A stretch of DNA of 64,000 nucleotides. It comes from Lophius americanus (taxonomy: Eukaryota; Chordata; Actinopteri; Lophiiformes; Lophiidae). Of the stretch, positions 13,701-26,875 are shown one piece after another. Position numbers and translations under genes: made by a program. Below the pieces are notes generated by a model, which was given only the letters and a program-made list of their open reading frames with translations, made no database searches and had not been told where the DNA came from. Each line of letters opens with the position of its first letter. Position 1 is the first letter of the stretch. The stretch covers positions 96,001-160,000 of the forward strand of contig JBBDHG010000450.1 in NCBI GenBank assembly GCA_037951165.1. The letters are read 5' to 3'.

Positions 13701-16700
13701 TCCCACAATAATTTGATCTCACACTATATGAACGCATTGAGGTATTAGTGACCAGCATATAGAGGTCTTTAAAACATTGAAACCTTGCCATTACAGTAAC
13801 CTGTTGGATATATGTCCAAAAGAACAGTGGAAGACTTACACAATAGTGTCCATAAATAGTGTACATAAATACTCTCCTTCCATTATCTACTCGCTTTTCA
13901 ACTGGTCAAAAAAATAAACAAGTTCATAAATAAATAAATCCATACCATTACTGCCAGAGAGAATTTAACTTCAAACAAATCGTGAAAGGAAATATTGATT
14001 GAGAGAGATTCTTCTTTTAAGACACGGATAGGGTCAGTTGTATGATGTACCCATTGAGAGGACAAGAGCACCCTCATATTTTAAGGAACGAAAGTAAAGA
14101 AAAAAGAACAAGGAGGGGGGAAAAAAGCCTAAACCGCCCAGCACCAAGATTTCCATTTTCAAGTCATGAGCAAACTTGACCGCCTCTGCAGCAGACAGGA
14201 GCCGGCTTCCCTCTCTATTAGGCAGGGTGGTGCAAGGTCTGGCCGGGTAGTACATACTCGTGTACTGTCACAGACTCCAGGGCACACCGCACCCATTGCA
14301 AAGTACTGCTGTGCTGGGGGTGATAAGAGTTTGAGAGGGTAGGCTTGTTAGCGGATGGGACATCCCCACATTTTAAACCTAACTGGACTCAAAAGGGTCT
14401 CATACTGGAGACTTCAGAAACAGCTCAGAAACCTGGGTTTATCGAGCGTTCCCTCCAGCAACTACACCACAAATTATGAGCCAAACTGACCCAAACACAG
14501 TCGTGCTCCTGATGTGAATGCCTATTCTTATGCTTATTCTTGATCATAAGGTAGTAACTTTTAATGTATTGTATTTTTTTGCAGGCTGTGCACACAAAAT
14601 AGTGCAGAGCTATACAGTCATTCACTCTGAATTCATTCAGTGTGGATTGTCTAAACATAAGTGGTGGTAGGATCTCATTAGAGGCAGTTGTCTTCTGTGG
14701 GGACTTTGACTGACTGCAGAGGGTTTCCCATGTATCAGGCTATTATCACTAATTATCATTATTCAATGAATGAAAACACCCTGTGTGACCAGACATTCTG
14801 AAGTCTGTTGGTTTGCTCCCCAGGTAAAGACAAGCATGAAATAAACCTGGTGTTGCTCCATCATCCACAATAGAAATTACAAAGGTTGTTGCTCTTTTAA
14901 CAGCCTATAGGCTGACAAATTTTTGAACGCCATTTCCTTGCACATGACTTTTGTTTACAATTTATAGTCCATTTGGGTTTTGCCTTTGTGAATGCAAACC
15001 GAACCAGCTGAAAAATGAAACGATTTATCATTCTGGCATCCGATGCGGACCAAGGAAGTGGGCTATTGGTTGTGACCCCAACCACAGTCTCATTTGTAAA
15101 ATCTTGTTTCTGGAGTACCCTCCCATGTTAGATTGTGCCTTCATTTTAATGAAACTGGTAAGAAGCATATGCACATAGTCGAAAATGTGGTGCTTATAAT
15201 ACTATCTTATAGCATGAAACTGGTAACAGCTGCAACCTTATCCAAATCAGTGTACAGTGATGCTTAACCTCAGTAAATACTACAGCACAGATGCAGGAGG
15301 ACATTGTTTGAACACCCACTTACATATGCTTCACCATTAAAACATAAGGTATGACATGAGTGGTGCATCACTAATTCTTGTATATCAAGATTATTTACAG
15401 TAATGACTGATGCACCATTATTTTCAGATGTTAATGCTAATTTTTGAAATAAGAAAAATACAAATCTTATGTTTACTGATGTGTATAATGCCGCGAGATT
15501 GTGTATTTGTCAAATTGGTAACTGCTTAAGTGTAAGCCAAGCTCCTTCACAGCGTTGACTGTTGTAAAACTTGCCACATGATTGAACAGACCAATGCTGA
15601 CCTGATTGAAAAGCAAAAAATCCTCTAAAGGCACTTAAAAGCATCTAATACTGGAGGTTTTAATGACACAGCAGTAACCTGGTTTCTGTAAGCTGTCCCT
15701 CCAGCCACAACAACACAATTTATAAGCAAGATTGACCCATAATTTTAATTATGTGTAAACTTTGCCGATTATACCTCTCCCCAATATTGAGCCTCTAGGA
15801 AGTGTCTATCAAAGTTTGACATTGTAAGTCCTCAGAAAAACTGTGTTACTTCTCCAGATTGTGTCATCGGCCTCCACTGACCTCCAGGACTACACCTACT
15901 ACTTTGTCCCAGCACCATGGCTGTCCTGCAAATTGCTACGGCTGCTCCAGTGCTACCCTCCTCCAGAGGATGGTGCAGTCAAGGGCCGCCTGGTTGAGTG
16001 TCTAGAGACTATCCTCAATAAAGCCCAGGAACCACCAAAGTCCAAGAAGGTTCAGCACTCCAATGCAAAGAATGCTATCCTGTTTGAGGCTATCTCCCTC
16101 ATCATCCACTATGACAGGTGAGAACTCTTAGCTACATCATGATCAATTCAGCCAGTCAGCAGTTTATCCACAGTTATTGAAATGGCTTCAGGTATTGCTC
16201 AGGTCTGGAAACATTCACCAGAGGCCCTGAACGTGACTTAAATCCCACATTAAAGAAAACAAATTAAATTAGTTAACTTAATTCAGGATTAATGTTGAAT
16301 CTTTAAAATCTTGGTGGTTGGTTTTCCAACTCTCGAATTTTTGCTCCACATCTGATAACGCAATACATTTGTATACTTCATACATATATAGGGAATTTTT
16401 TATACATTTAGCCTTAAAATAATTTCAGCGTTAGTATCTGTGAAAGAACTCGTGGCCCATTTCCAGTGCATCCCAGAAAGCCTGACTGAACTAGTGTAGA
16501 AAAGAGAGATCAGAGCCCTAAAGTGGATGTTTAAAGTCACCAACCATAAGATAAAAGCAAGGTGCAACCAATGGTGATACAAGATCAGGACCAGCCCTGA
16601 CTATAAACCCCAAACCTGGCAGCTTGTGTGGGTACCATATTGGTAAACCCAATATTTGGTACATACCTGAAAATATGGTACATATTGTCATTGAAAGGAC

Positions 16701-19700
16701 CTGATATCACAGCAGCCAGCATGGAGAGGTCGGTCGCTGGAGAACTTGGACAGGGATTTTGCTGCCACTGCTGACCAGCCAACTGCAGAGTTTTGGTGGA
16801 TTAGGGCTGACAGTGTTTTTTCCCAGACAGAGACTCTTTTTAGATTGTTGCAACGCAATTTTTGTGTTCCCATGACTTTGGTTTAATGCTTAGGTTGGCA
16901 GGCAATTTATGTTATTAATTCATCGAATTGCATTCAGAGTATTTATTTCATATGTAACTCCGGACATAAAAAAAGACTTTGTAACTACATTGTAAGTTTT
17001 GTGCCTCATTGCTGAGCAGGCAGAAGGATTTTCTTTTTCAAGACCTTAAATTCTATTTTAAAATAAAACATATGTTTGAGGAAAGAACAACTCGACCCGA
17101 GCTAACAAAAAAATATGTACTGTGATGAAATTATAATTCCATGGTTGACATTATCATTATTTTCTCACCTTTAGTTTTTTCTCATAGATTTCTTCTCTGT
17201 ATGCTGATTTTGCATTCTACCCATTGTGGCAGAATGAGTAGAATGCAAACCAGACACAGGTTTGCCGGGGTACAGAGCACTTGTTACAAAGTGATTTCCA
17301 CAACATGTATACCCACATTACGTTAGATCTAAACTCTTATGCACAAAACCCTTACCTCCTGACCGGTCCTTAATATTTGTGCTTTGACATTTTCCAGAAA
17401 ATTAATTTTTCCTTCTCTGCAATGCTTTCAAGATGGTGTTAGCTGTGAGGATTTACGCAGGACTCTCTACAGGAAAAGGCTTTTCTTGAATTTAGGGACA
17501 TCAGTTCAGTATGGCCAAACAGAAGACATCATATATCTTATTCATTTTCTAGATAAATGTATTTTTATTTTTTTAATGTAATGAAACATTTGTTTTTACC
17601 CTAAATCGTGACTTGTGATTTTTACAATCTAGTGAACCTTGTGGATCTTCACTTCACCGCCATTGTGTTGTGGTTAGAAGTTAACTTTTTTTCCCTGTGG
17701 TGCAGCGAGCCAAACCTGCTTGTACGAGCCTGTAACCAGCTGGGACAGTTCCTGCAGCACAGAGAGACGAACCTGCGCTACCTGGCCTTGGAGAGTATGT
17801 GCACCTTAGCCAGTTCAGAGTTTTCCCACGAAGCTGTCAAGACGCATATTGAGACTGTCATCAACGCCCTCAAGGTAGTACTACACACTGTGACCCAGAA
17901 ACAGTCACCCAGACATGAGACAGACTTTCTACAAAAACCACTTGAGTAGGATCACTTCACAGCTAACCACTAACTTCTATTCTATTCCGTTTACTGATCA
18001 AACTGTCTTCCTCTTCCTCACAGCTCACTTGATTACAGCTAAGACCATCCTTTTTGTAATCCTCAAAGCTAACTGTCAGACAAAACTCTCTTAATACTCA
18101 CAGCTGATTTATTGGTCCAACAGTCCTCTTATAATGGTCTTAACTAACCGGTGTCCAACTTAGTCACAACTGGTCTGTCTTTCTACACTGACCAGGTGCT
18201 CTGTGTCTCTGCAGACGGAGAGGGACGTGAGCGTCCGTCAGAGGGCGGCCGATCTCCTCTATGCCATGTGTGACCGCAGCAATGCCAAACAGATAGTGGC
18301 GGAGATGCTGAGCTACCTGGAGACAGCAGACTACTCCATCAGAGAGGAGATGGTGGGTGTTTCCATTCACAGATTCATACTGAGATCTATTTATGTGTGC
18401 AGCAGCTCTATTCGGCCATCATCGGTCTGAAGGAAATACGGTATTCTTCAGAGGGAACAGAGTCTTTGTGACATCACAACCATAAACCTACACTTCAACC
18501 TTAAATAAACCTTCAATCTGCTATTGACTATTTTTTACCAATTAAAAGGTGGTACTACTCGCCAGTCGGTGCTCTTATAAGGCCGAGGCGACCATCACCC
18601 TGTCAGCCCCTAACCCCCACCCCATCCCCTTTCATATATTTGGGAATAATAGGTCTTTGCCTTTATTAGCACGTAAGAATAGATATTTACTTGGAAAGAC
18701 TTATCACTGCTGCTCTAGTCTCTCCCTTTCCCCCCCGTTGCTTTAGGAAACCAATCTTGGCTGGTTCCTGTTACACCCTGACATCTCACTTCTCGGTACA
18801 CGGCAGTGCGGAAGTAAATCCTTGTAGAGGCCCTTTAACCCCAGGCTGATGCCTTCCGTCTTTAGGTGCTGAAGGTGGCCATACTCGCAGAGAAGTATGC
18901 CGTGGACTACTCCTGGTACGTTGACACCATCCTCAACCTCATCCGAATTGCTGGTGACTACGTCAGTGAAGAGGTGTGGTATCGCGTGATTCAGATCGTC
19001 ATCAACCGGGACGATGTGCAGGGCTACGCTGCCAAGACCGTCTTTGAGGTGCCACTGCATGGAATGTATAAAATAAAGTGTTGTGAGTGCAGACATGTTG
19101 ATTATGCTGCGCTGTAAATGAGGAAAAATGTTGATCACTGCGGACAGGACTTTACCAAAATAAATGTATGTGGTGCATTATATCTATGAAATATCAACAA
19201 CTGTTTACAGGAAACGTGTTCAGAACCTGTCCTCATTTAAATAGTTCTGTTCAGATTTTAAAAAATCCTTGTAAGGCTTAGTTTTTTTTAATTATCTTTA
19301 TTGATATTAGTCCAATAGATGGAAACATGAAACCCATCAGCAGAAAATCACTTAAATAAAAAACTTTTAAGAGAACTACAACAACATTGGAATGTGAAGT
19401 ATATCGTTTTACTGGTACTCCACTAAGTGTCACTCAGAATTTACACTCAGAAAAGAGACAGTATGACTGTATAGTGTCCCTGTGATCATAACATCATCCT
19501 AATGTATCATTCTTGACCCTCCTTTACGCTAGTGGCAAGGACTAATAGATTAAAATTGCAGCACCCCTACTCACTTGAAGTTCTGACCCAAACCCAGTCT
19601 CTTCACTTTAAATGCTGTAGGGATGGCCATTGTTGGTTTTTACTGGTAATTGTTTAAACTCTTATTGATACTTCCTGCCATTATTTGGTCCAAAAATGAA

Positions 19701-22700
19701 AGACATTAAATGAAAAGATGTGACATACTCCAAACACAGAACCATAAATAAATGGAGTTTGTTCAGGGTGTTTACATTTGGTTCAGAAGCTGCAAAGTTA
19801 ATGTGAAAAATTAATTGCTTGTTTTTTTCAAAAGGCATAACTCAATTTAACACTTTGAAAAATAATGCCTGCATATATGGCTGGGTAATTTATCATAATT
19901 AAATTGAAATCTTGACTCATTGTCTTTGCAAACTCATTCCTGGAGTACAACAACTCAGTCGCATTTTCATAAGGAATATCACCTGCATCTAAAAAGAAGC
20001 TCCTACTTTCCTCCTCAACAAATGAGGGTGCAGTGTTAGAGCACGTGATTCAGAGCAGCATAACTACTAACTAAAAGTTACAGTCAGAGGCTGAGAGGCT
20101 AGTGTCCTTGTGACTGAGAGAGAAAAATGCAAATAAAGACTAAAGTAGTGATCGAGGCTGACCCTGCTTTAACAGGAAATGCGGTTTTTACACAGCTTTA
20201 AAGAGAAACTTTTATCTTCTCAAGGCTTTGCAGGCCCCCGCCTGCCATGAGAACATGGTGAAGGTTGGAGGCTACATTTTGGGTGAATTTGGAAACCTCA
20301 TTGCTGGTGACCCGCGCTCCAGGTATGTATGTTTGTAGCTGCCCCAGCATCAGGGCTCAAGTTGCAATGATCAATAATAATGTGTCTGTCCTGTCATCCA
20401 GCCCCCTGGTCCAGTTTAACCTTCTCCACTCCAAGTTCCATCTGTGCTCCGTGCCCACGCGTGCTCTGCTGCTGTCAGCCTACATTAAGTTTATCAACCT
20501 GTTCCCAGAGACCAAGTCCACCATCCAAGAGGTTCTTCGCTGCGATAGCCAGATTCGTAACTCCGATGTGGAGCTGCAGCAGCGTGCTGTTGAATATCTG
20601 AAGCTATCTTCTATCGCTAGCACTGATGTCCTGGTTAGTTGTGACGACCCTCATGTCATGTCCAGTCATTAATGAGAATGTAGCTCAGCTTGTCTGTAAT
20701 GATGGCCCCAGTGGAAGGGCCAGCCGCTGTGGGTTGTTTAACCATAGTGGGCTGCTGTTCCCACAGGCCACTGTCCTGGAGGAAATGCCTCCCTTCCCAG
20801 AGAGGGAGTCATCAATCCTGGCCAAGCTGAAGAAGAAGAAGGGTCCTGGCGCTATGTCTGTGACAGAACTGGAAGACAACAAAAGGGAGGCGGGGGAGTT
20901 AAATGGAGGGGGCGATCGGGGGCCGGACACAGCAGCAGTGTCTGCCTCCAATGCTGTGAGCAATATCTGCATACATAAATCAACTGCATGCTGACCAGTA
21001 GCAGGAACAAAGTCCTAATGTTGTGTAGCTCTTCTTTAAGTCTCTTTCTATGTCCTAGTCAACCCCATCGCCATCAGCAGACCTCCTTGGTATTCGCTCT
21101 GCTGCTCCCATTGGTGCAGCTCCGGCCAGCGCTGGCAGTCTATTGGTAGATGTCTTCTCTGAGGCGGGTCCTGTTGCTACCTCTGCCGCTGTGAATGATG
21201 ACGGCTTTTTAAGGTGAAAGCTTATGTTGTATTTCTATAAGTGCAGAATGTAGTGGAAATAGCTTTGAGACTGCAACATTACACAAATCAAACATGGTTA
21301 GAGGGCAACAAGAGCAATATCCCAGCAGAAAGACGCACGGTACTCTGGGTAAATGTCATTCAGCAGCATTATGCATGCGCTCATGAAGATCAGCTGCTCT
21401 CATTAATGAATACCTATTTTCAGAGCAATGGTAACATCTTCCTGTTGGCTTGTGTTCAGCAAATGATGTAAGTCTGCCCCGGCAGTGGAGAGCAACATCT
21501 CCATTGCATCATTACGTCTGAATAAAGACATTGCCGTTCCAGATGCTAAAGAATCTGAAATGGACTGATCAGTTGATGAACTGGTTTAAGCTGTCAAATG
21601 AAGCGATATCTACCGGCCAACTACTGCTGGAGTTTGCTGCTCCTGCTAATACTTTGTTACTCTCCCGGTGATGGAGAAAGTTCATAGTAGTCCGATTCTT
21701 CCGCCAAAGATAACGTTTTGATCATCAAATAAGAACATGTAGACTGTATGGGTGATGTTAAAGACTCGGATAATACAGAGTGTAATCTTCCTTACATCAA
21801 ATAAAGTGAAATAACCCAGAGAAAATGCATGTCCATAATACCGGTTTTTTAGGCCCAACAGGGTTCTGCACTTTCAGAAATTGCCGGAAACCCTGAAATA
21901 TGTCAATTATACTGACATATTTAAACAACAGTTAGCCCCTACTTAATGCGATTCACATCCTGATTGGGTTGGCTCTGAACTATCAAGTAGAACTCTTTTA
22001 ACTGTTTTTTGTGACCGCTTCTGTGAATGACACCCACTGCGCTGTGCTGGGACATTAGACATTTTGCAGTTGGAGCTCGGAATCAGGGTTCAGGACATTT
22101 CCAGTTTGCCTGTGCTTTATCCCTTTACTCCGGTACTCGTTAAAGAGAAGGCACTTTGTGAGCAGACTGACAGGAAGACTGGAGGCCACTTGGCATTAGT
22201 ATGTCATATGTGTCTGAAACAGAAGATTTGATGCTGGACTCTGCAAAACTGGTTTTGGACCGTTAACTCAAAGCACCCTGAATTCTAATGTCCTAGTGCA
22301 TCCTTCTAAAATGATTTTTGTAACGGTTTGTGTTTGTGGAGTGTTTGTGAAATTAATGTGGTAGGAATGTGTCTGTGCTGGTTGGTTCTTTTTTTCTCTT
22401 TCCTTGTCTGATATGGACCTGTCAACCTGGAGAGAGTTGGGATCAGATACGGAAGGGCTTTAAACGATACAGTGTCTGAAGGAGGAACCTGGGCTCATTA
22501 AAAATGTCTTCAATCTTTTACTTTTAATGACTTTCTCCATATGATGAAAGCGAGCCATGAGCTTTTGATCAGAAGAAATCTTTATTTATCCAGTCGAAGT
22601 GAACAAATGGAGAGAACATCAAACAGCAGTAAGAATGAAGGTGTAAAAGTCAACATACAACCATCTTTGTCTCTTCACTACAGTGCTGTGAAAAGTATTC

Positions 22701-25700
22701 AACCACTCCCCTGGGTTCCTCTAGTTTTGTGTGTCTCTCATACGACACTATGGATGATCTTCAAACTCACTTTAATATGAAATACAAAATTAATTTTAAA
22801 TAATAACATCATATCTATAAGTAAATGAATAATTTAAAAAGACAAGAAGGGAATCAAATACATAAACCAACAACAACATTAGGAGAAAACCTCTCGGCGC
22901 ACGGAGAACTGATGATGAAAATCTTTATTGATATATGTTTTGTACTTCATTGAGAGACTAAATGACATAAAAAGGCCAACCCTCCCATTTATCTGGGCTT
23001 TGGACCAGCGGTAGCACTAAGAACCTTTTCTACAGCTCCGCACTGGATTTTTGGTCACGCCCTCTTTTGACGGGGATTCGAACCCCAGTCTCCTGTTCAT
23101 CATCATCTACATATACAATTATCATTTATTTAATTTTCTTAAGTTTCCTCATCGTCTTTTAAGTTACATTAAGTAAAGTTTAGTCATTAATTAGAGGAAA
23201 ACAGCAGTTGGCCCAATACTTCTTCATAGCACAGATCTGCGTGAACTGAAGCTGGCGGTCTGACTGTTATTTACTATCCTGACTGTTGTCCGACGATGAT
23301 TCGTAGCAGGGGATGAATGTTTGGTCCAGGAATGTGACACTAGTCTTGAAGGGAGGCCATGAGAGCTGAAGTAGACAGCCTAGTCATTTCTTCATGGTTG
23401 GCAGGTCTGCATCACCTCTTTTTATTTAACTTGCTGTGTATGTGACTGGCTTTTGTCTTTTTCTCTCCTTCCCTTTTCTCCTTTTCTCTCTGGGTGTGTG
23501 TGGGTGTGTCTTGATTTGAATGCGTGTCTGTCTCCTGTTCTCTTCCGTGATTGGACATTGCCAGGGATCTGGAACAGCCCACCGAGACCTCTGATTCCAT
23601 GTTGGTGGAGGGTTCTGGTGACTTGGAGTAAGGGCCCGCTAGTTTAATATAGCACTAGAGAGATCCATACAAATACAGCACCTCAACATGTTTTTTTCTC
23701 CGACAGGCTCCTATCTTTAGTTGAACACGTGATTAATTCATTCACACATCAGTTAAAGGGGCGTTTGAGGCACATGGTTCCTGGATGTTTACAGTGGATA
23801 ACCTGCTTCCTCTACATTTACGTTGATCCTTTTCATCTTTTCAAGGGAAACATAAATGTTTGCTACCACTCAACCACCATTTCACTCAGCATTGGCAAAA
23901 CATGCCATCTACCTCATTGCTTTAGATTTGTTGTGCGTACCTGTTAGTTTTATCGTTAAATGCATTTTGAAGTCCACTGACTGTGGTGTTCATGAAAATG
24001 AAGAAACCACACAGAAAAAACAACCCCAAAACCCCAAACTGTTAATCCCAAACTGCTGCAGTTTTCAGAGGGACTCTCTGACAAACAGACCCTTGACTTC
24101 CTTGAAGGATGTCTGAAGGCTCATTTAAATTCATTTTTTACTTTCATACAAAAATCCATACATTCGAAAAGACGACAGAGCTATGAGATGGGGAGACAGA
24201 TCTTAAGGACAGAGACAGGAGATGGGGAGACAGATCTTGAGGACAGAGACAGGAGATGGGGAGACGTAGAGACTTTGCAGAATAACCAGCCAAAAGCCGC
24301 TGAAGAAGTCAACAATTCACTTGAGGTTTTATTGTTGCTTGAGGATTCAACTCACCAGTAATAATTACGCTGGTGGCTGCTGACCTGCAAATGTTAGTTG
24401 CTGCTGCTGCTGCATGGGGATCAAACACGACCCACTCTTCTGCCCTCTGGTATATTTAGTGTTTTACCAGTTGCTTTATGTGTTACAGATTTTGCATTTG
24501 GTTTACAGAAGCTTATGGGGTTTGTGATATATGTCAGAACATTTACAGGAGTGTTAGAGATAGTGACGATACTCCCCCAACAGATGTGTTTTGTTTTGCA
24601 CCAAAATCTGGCAAAAACTAACTTAATAGATCTGTCGTCCTCAGTAGAGATCAGTCATGATCAGTCGTCGCCAGTAGAGATCAGTCATGATCATTAGAGA
24701 TCAGTCGTCCTCAGTAGAGATCAGTCATGATCAGTCGTCATGACCATTAGAGATCAGTCGTCCTCAGTAGAGATCAGTCATGATCAGTAGAGATCAGTCA
24801 TCAGTAGAGATCAGTAGAGATCAGTCGTCATCAGTAGAGATCAGTCGTCATCAGTAGAGATCAGTCATGATCAGTAGAGATCAGTCATGATCATTAGAGA
24901 TCAGTCGTCCTCAGTAGAGATCAGTCGTCATCAGTAGAGATCAGTCATCATCAGTAGAGATCAGTCGTCATCAGTAGAGATCAGTCATCATCAGTAGAGA
25001 TCAGTCGTCATCAGTAGAGATCAGTCATGATCAGTTGTCATCACTAGAGATCTTCAGCCATGTATGAAATGTTGTTTTTGGCTTTGAATCCTGCAGTGTT
25101 TCATTGTATCCTTCCTGCATGTCCTCTATAGCCCATCTGTATGCCCATAGTTATAAGTAGTGATATCCCCAAAAAGCAGGGATATAATTACTGATCCTTT
25201 GCCTCAATGTTTAAATGGTGAAATCGGACAGTGACACTCAGCAAAACTGTTAAATCAAAGTTGGAGGTTTACACTATGTGCTCACAGCTCTACTTAGATT
25301 TCTTATAGAACCGAAACCAAAACAATAGAAATAGCCATATACATAGTTGCAGCACTGCAAGCATATTAGACATGGAAGCTAACTCACTGTGAAATGATTA
25401 GCTGTTTTTGTAAAAGCTACTTTTACTAACCTCTGCATTTTCTCTTTTTATTTCCCCGTCTTGTTCCTTCTAACCAACCTCAATCACACTGACAAACCCC
25501 GTGTCTAATCGATGGTTTCTCATCCCCCGTTTCTGGTGCATGCATTCCTTGTTTGCCTTGTTGCCCCTGTATCCATCCCTTCTACCTCCTCGTCCCGGTG
25601 CTATCCTATGGTCTCTCAGCTCTGCTCCTCCCTCTGACGATCCTGCTGCTCCTCTGTCTGAGGCGGACGAACTCCTCAACAAGTAAGCGCTTTCTCTCAA

Positions 25701-26843
25701 TGTTTGCTTTGTCACGAGTGAAACATCAGCCCAGAAACACCTTCGGTAATCTTACGTTTTTCTTGGCAACCGGTGTGAGACTTTAAAAATAAATTTATAG
25801 TTTACGTATTCATTTATAAAGGTTTATAATAGATTGATCCCAAATCAACCTAATATGAATATTGAAGTTATGATTGTTATTTTTTGCCTATATCATTCTG
25901 AAGGGGTTCTCTTCGACTGGGGGTCCGTGTGGCGTGCTGGCAGCCAGCTGACAGTCACTGCACTCTAAGGCTTCTGTTTTTTTATCACTCATCAATTAAC
26001 AACAAACATTATAGATGTCGGTTATCTTCTCACCTACCTTGCTGTCAAACTTTTTTCTATAAACTGTTTGAGCTCCATCCACATCATTTAACACCTTCCA
26101 GCAACTGAACAACTGAAAATGATCAACCAGAAACCTTCAAAACATTTTTCAATGCCAGTCCTCTGGGGACCCTAGAGCAGAAGCCACCAATCTTCACCAA
26201 GATCATTTTTCAGGTGCCAGTTAAGCTGAGATTTACTTTTCCAAAATGTTCCCGCTGAAAAAGTGGATTTCTGAGTAATACTTTTATTATTAAGAATCAG
26301 TCGTTTAATGGGGTTTTAATTGTATTTTTGTGAAGTACAGTGTGAACTGCAACTAAACATGAATTACTCTGCACAGAGCTTTATGCCAAATTAAGCAAAA
26401 ACTTCTAAAAGTCAGTGTGACGCTGTGACAGCAGATTACTGGGATAATATGGCCTGGAGGGAGGCGGGGGTCCCTCCATCAGCTAATGTCCAGTTGGGCA
26501 TTGGGTTGGCCCGGACTACAGGTTCGGCCTGTGATAACTCTGCTACTGGTGAAGGTGAAGGTGGTGTGGGGAAGTTCCTTGCAACCAGACCTCTGCCTGC
26601 CCAACCTGTCCAGCCTCCTCAACCCCTGCCCTCCTTCTTGCCTGCCTGCCCAAGACGCAGATCTAGGAATTCACAGCTGAGCAAATTCCGTTCCGCGGGG
26701 GAAGTGGCGGCACCGGTACTAATCCTCCTGTAGGTTCATCGATGGAAACCTTCTAAACGACTTAAACTTCCTCTTGATTGTCAAGTTTAGTGCTCGAAAA
26801 AAATTAGCTAATGATGAATTATTCTGAGAGAGTGAAAGGTTTT

Positions 26844-26875
<32 letters not shown>

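Larger units (their letters stand above)
21214..25619 (+). other. ap2a1 intron 13 (4.4 kb)
   Basis: Contains the candidate hinge cassette exon (23565-23627), a repeat fragment near 22975-23095, a 34-bp short tandem repeat (24184-24265), a GATC-rich minisatellite (24630-25050) and a palindromic repeat head (25141-25190). Otherwise AT-rich with no recognised gene. Confidence 0.8.

Noticed and set aside
24630..25050. CRISPR-like array
   Set aside because: Units are contiguous and near-identical with no unique spacers, and the DNA is vertebrate nuclear.
26425..26733. 102-codon frame in GC-rich part of ap2a1 intron 14
   Set aside because: No splice signals in phase with exons 14 and 15, no recognisable protein, and the known hinge-ear sequence is continuous without it.
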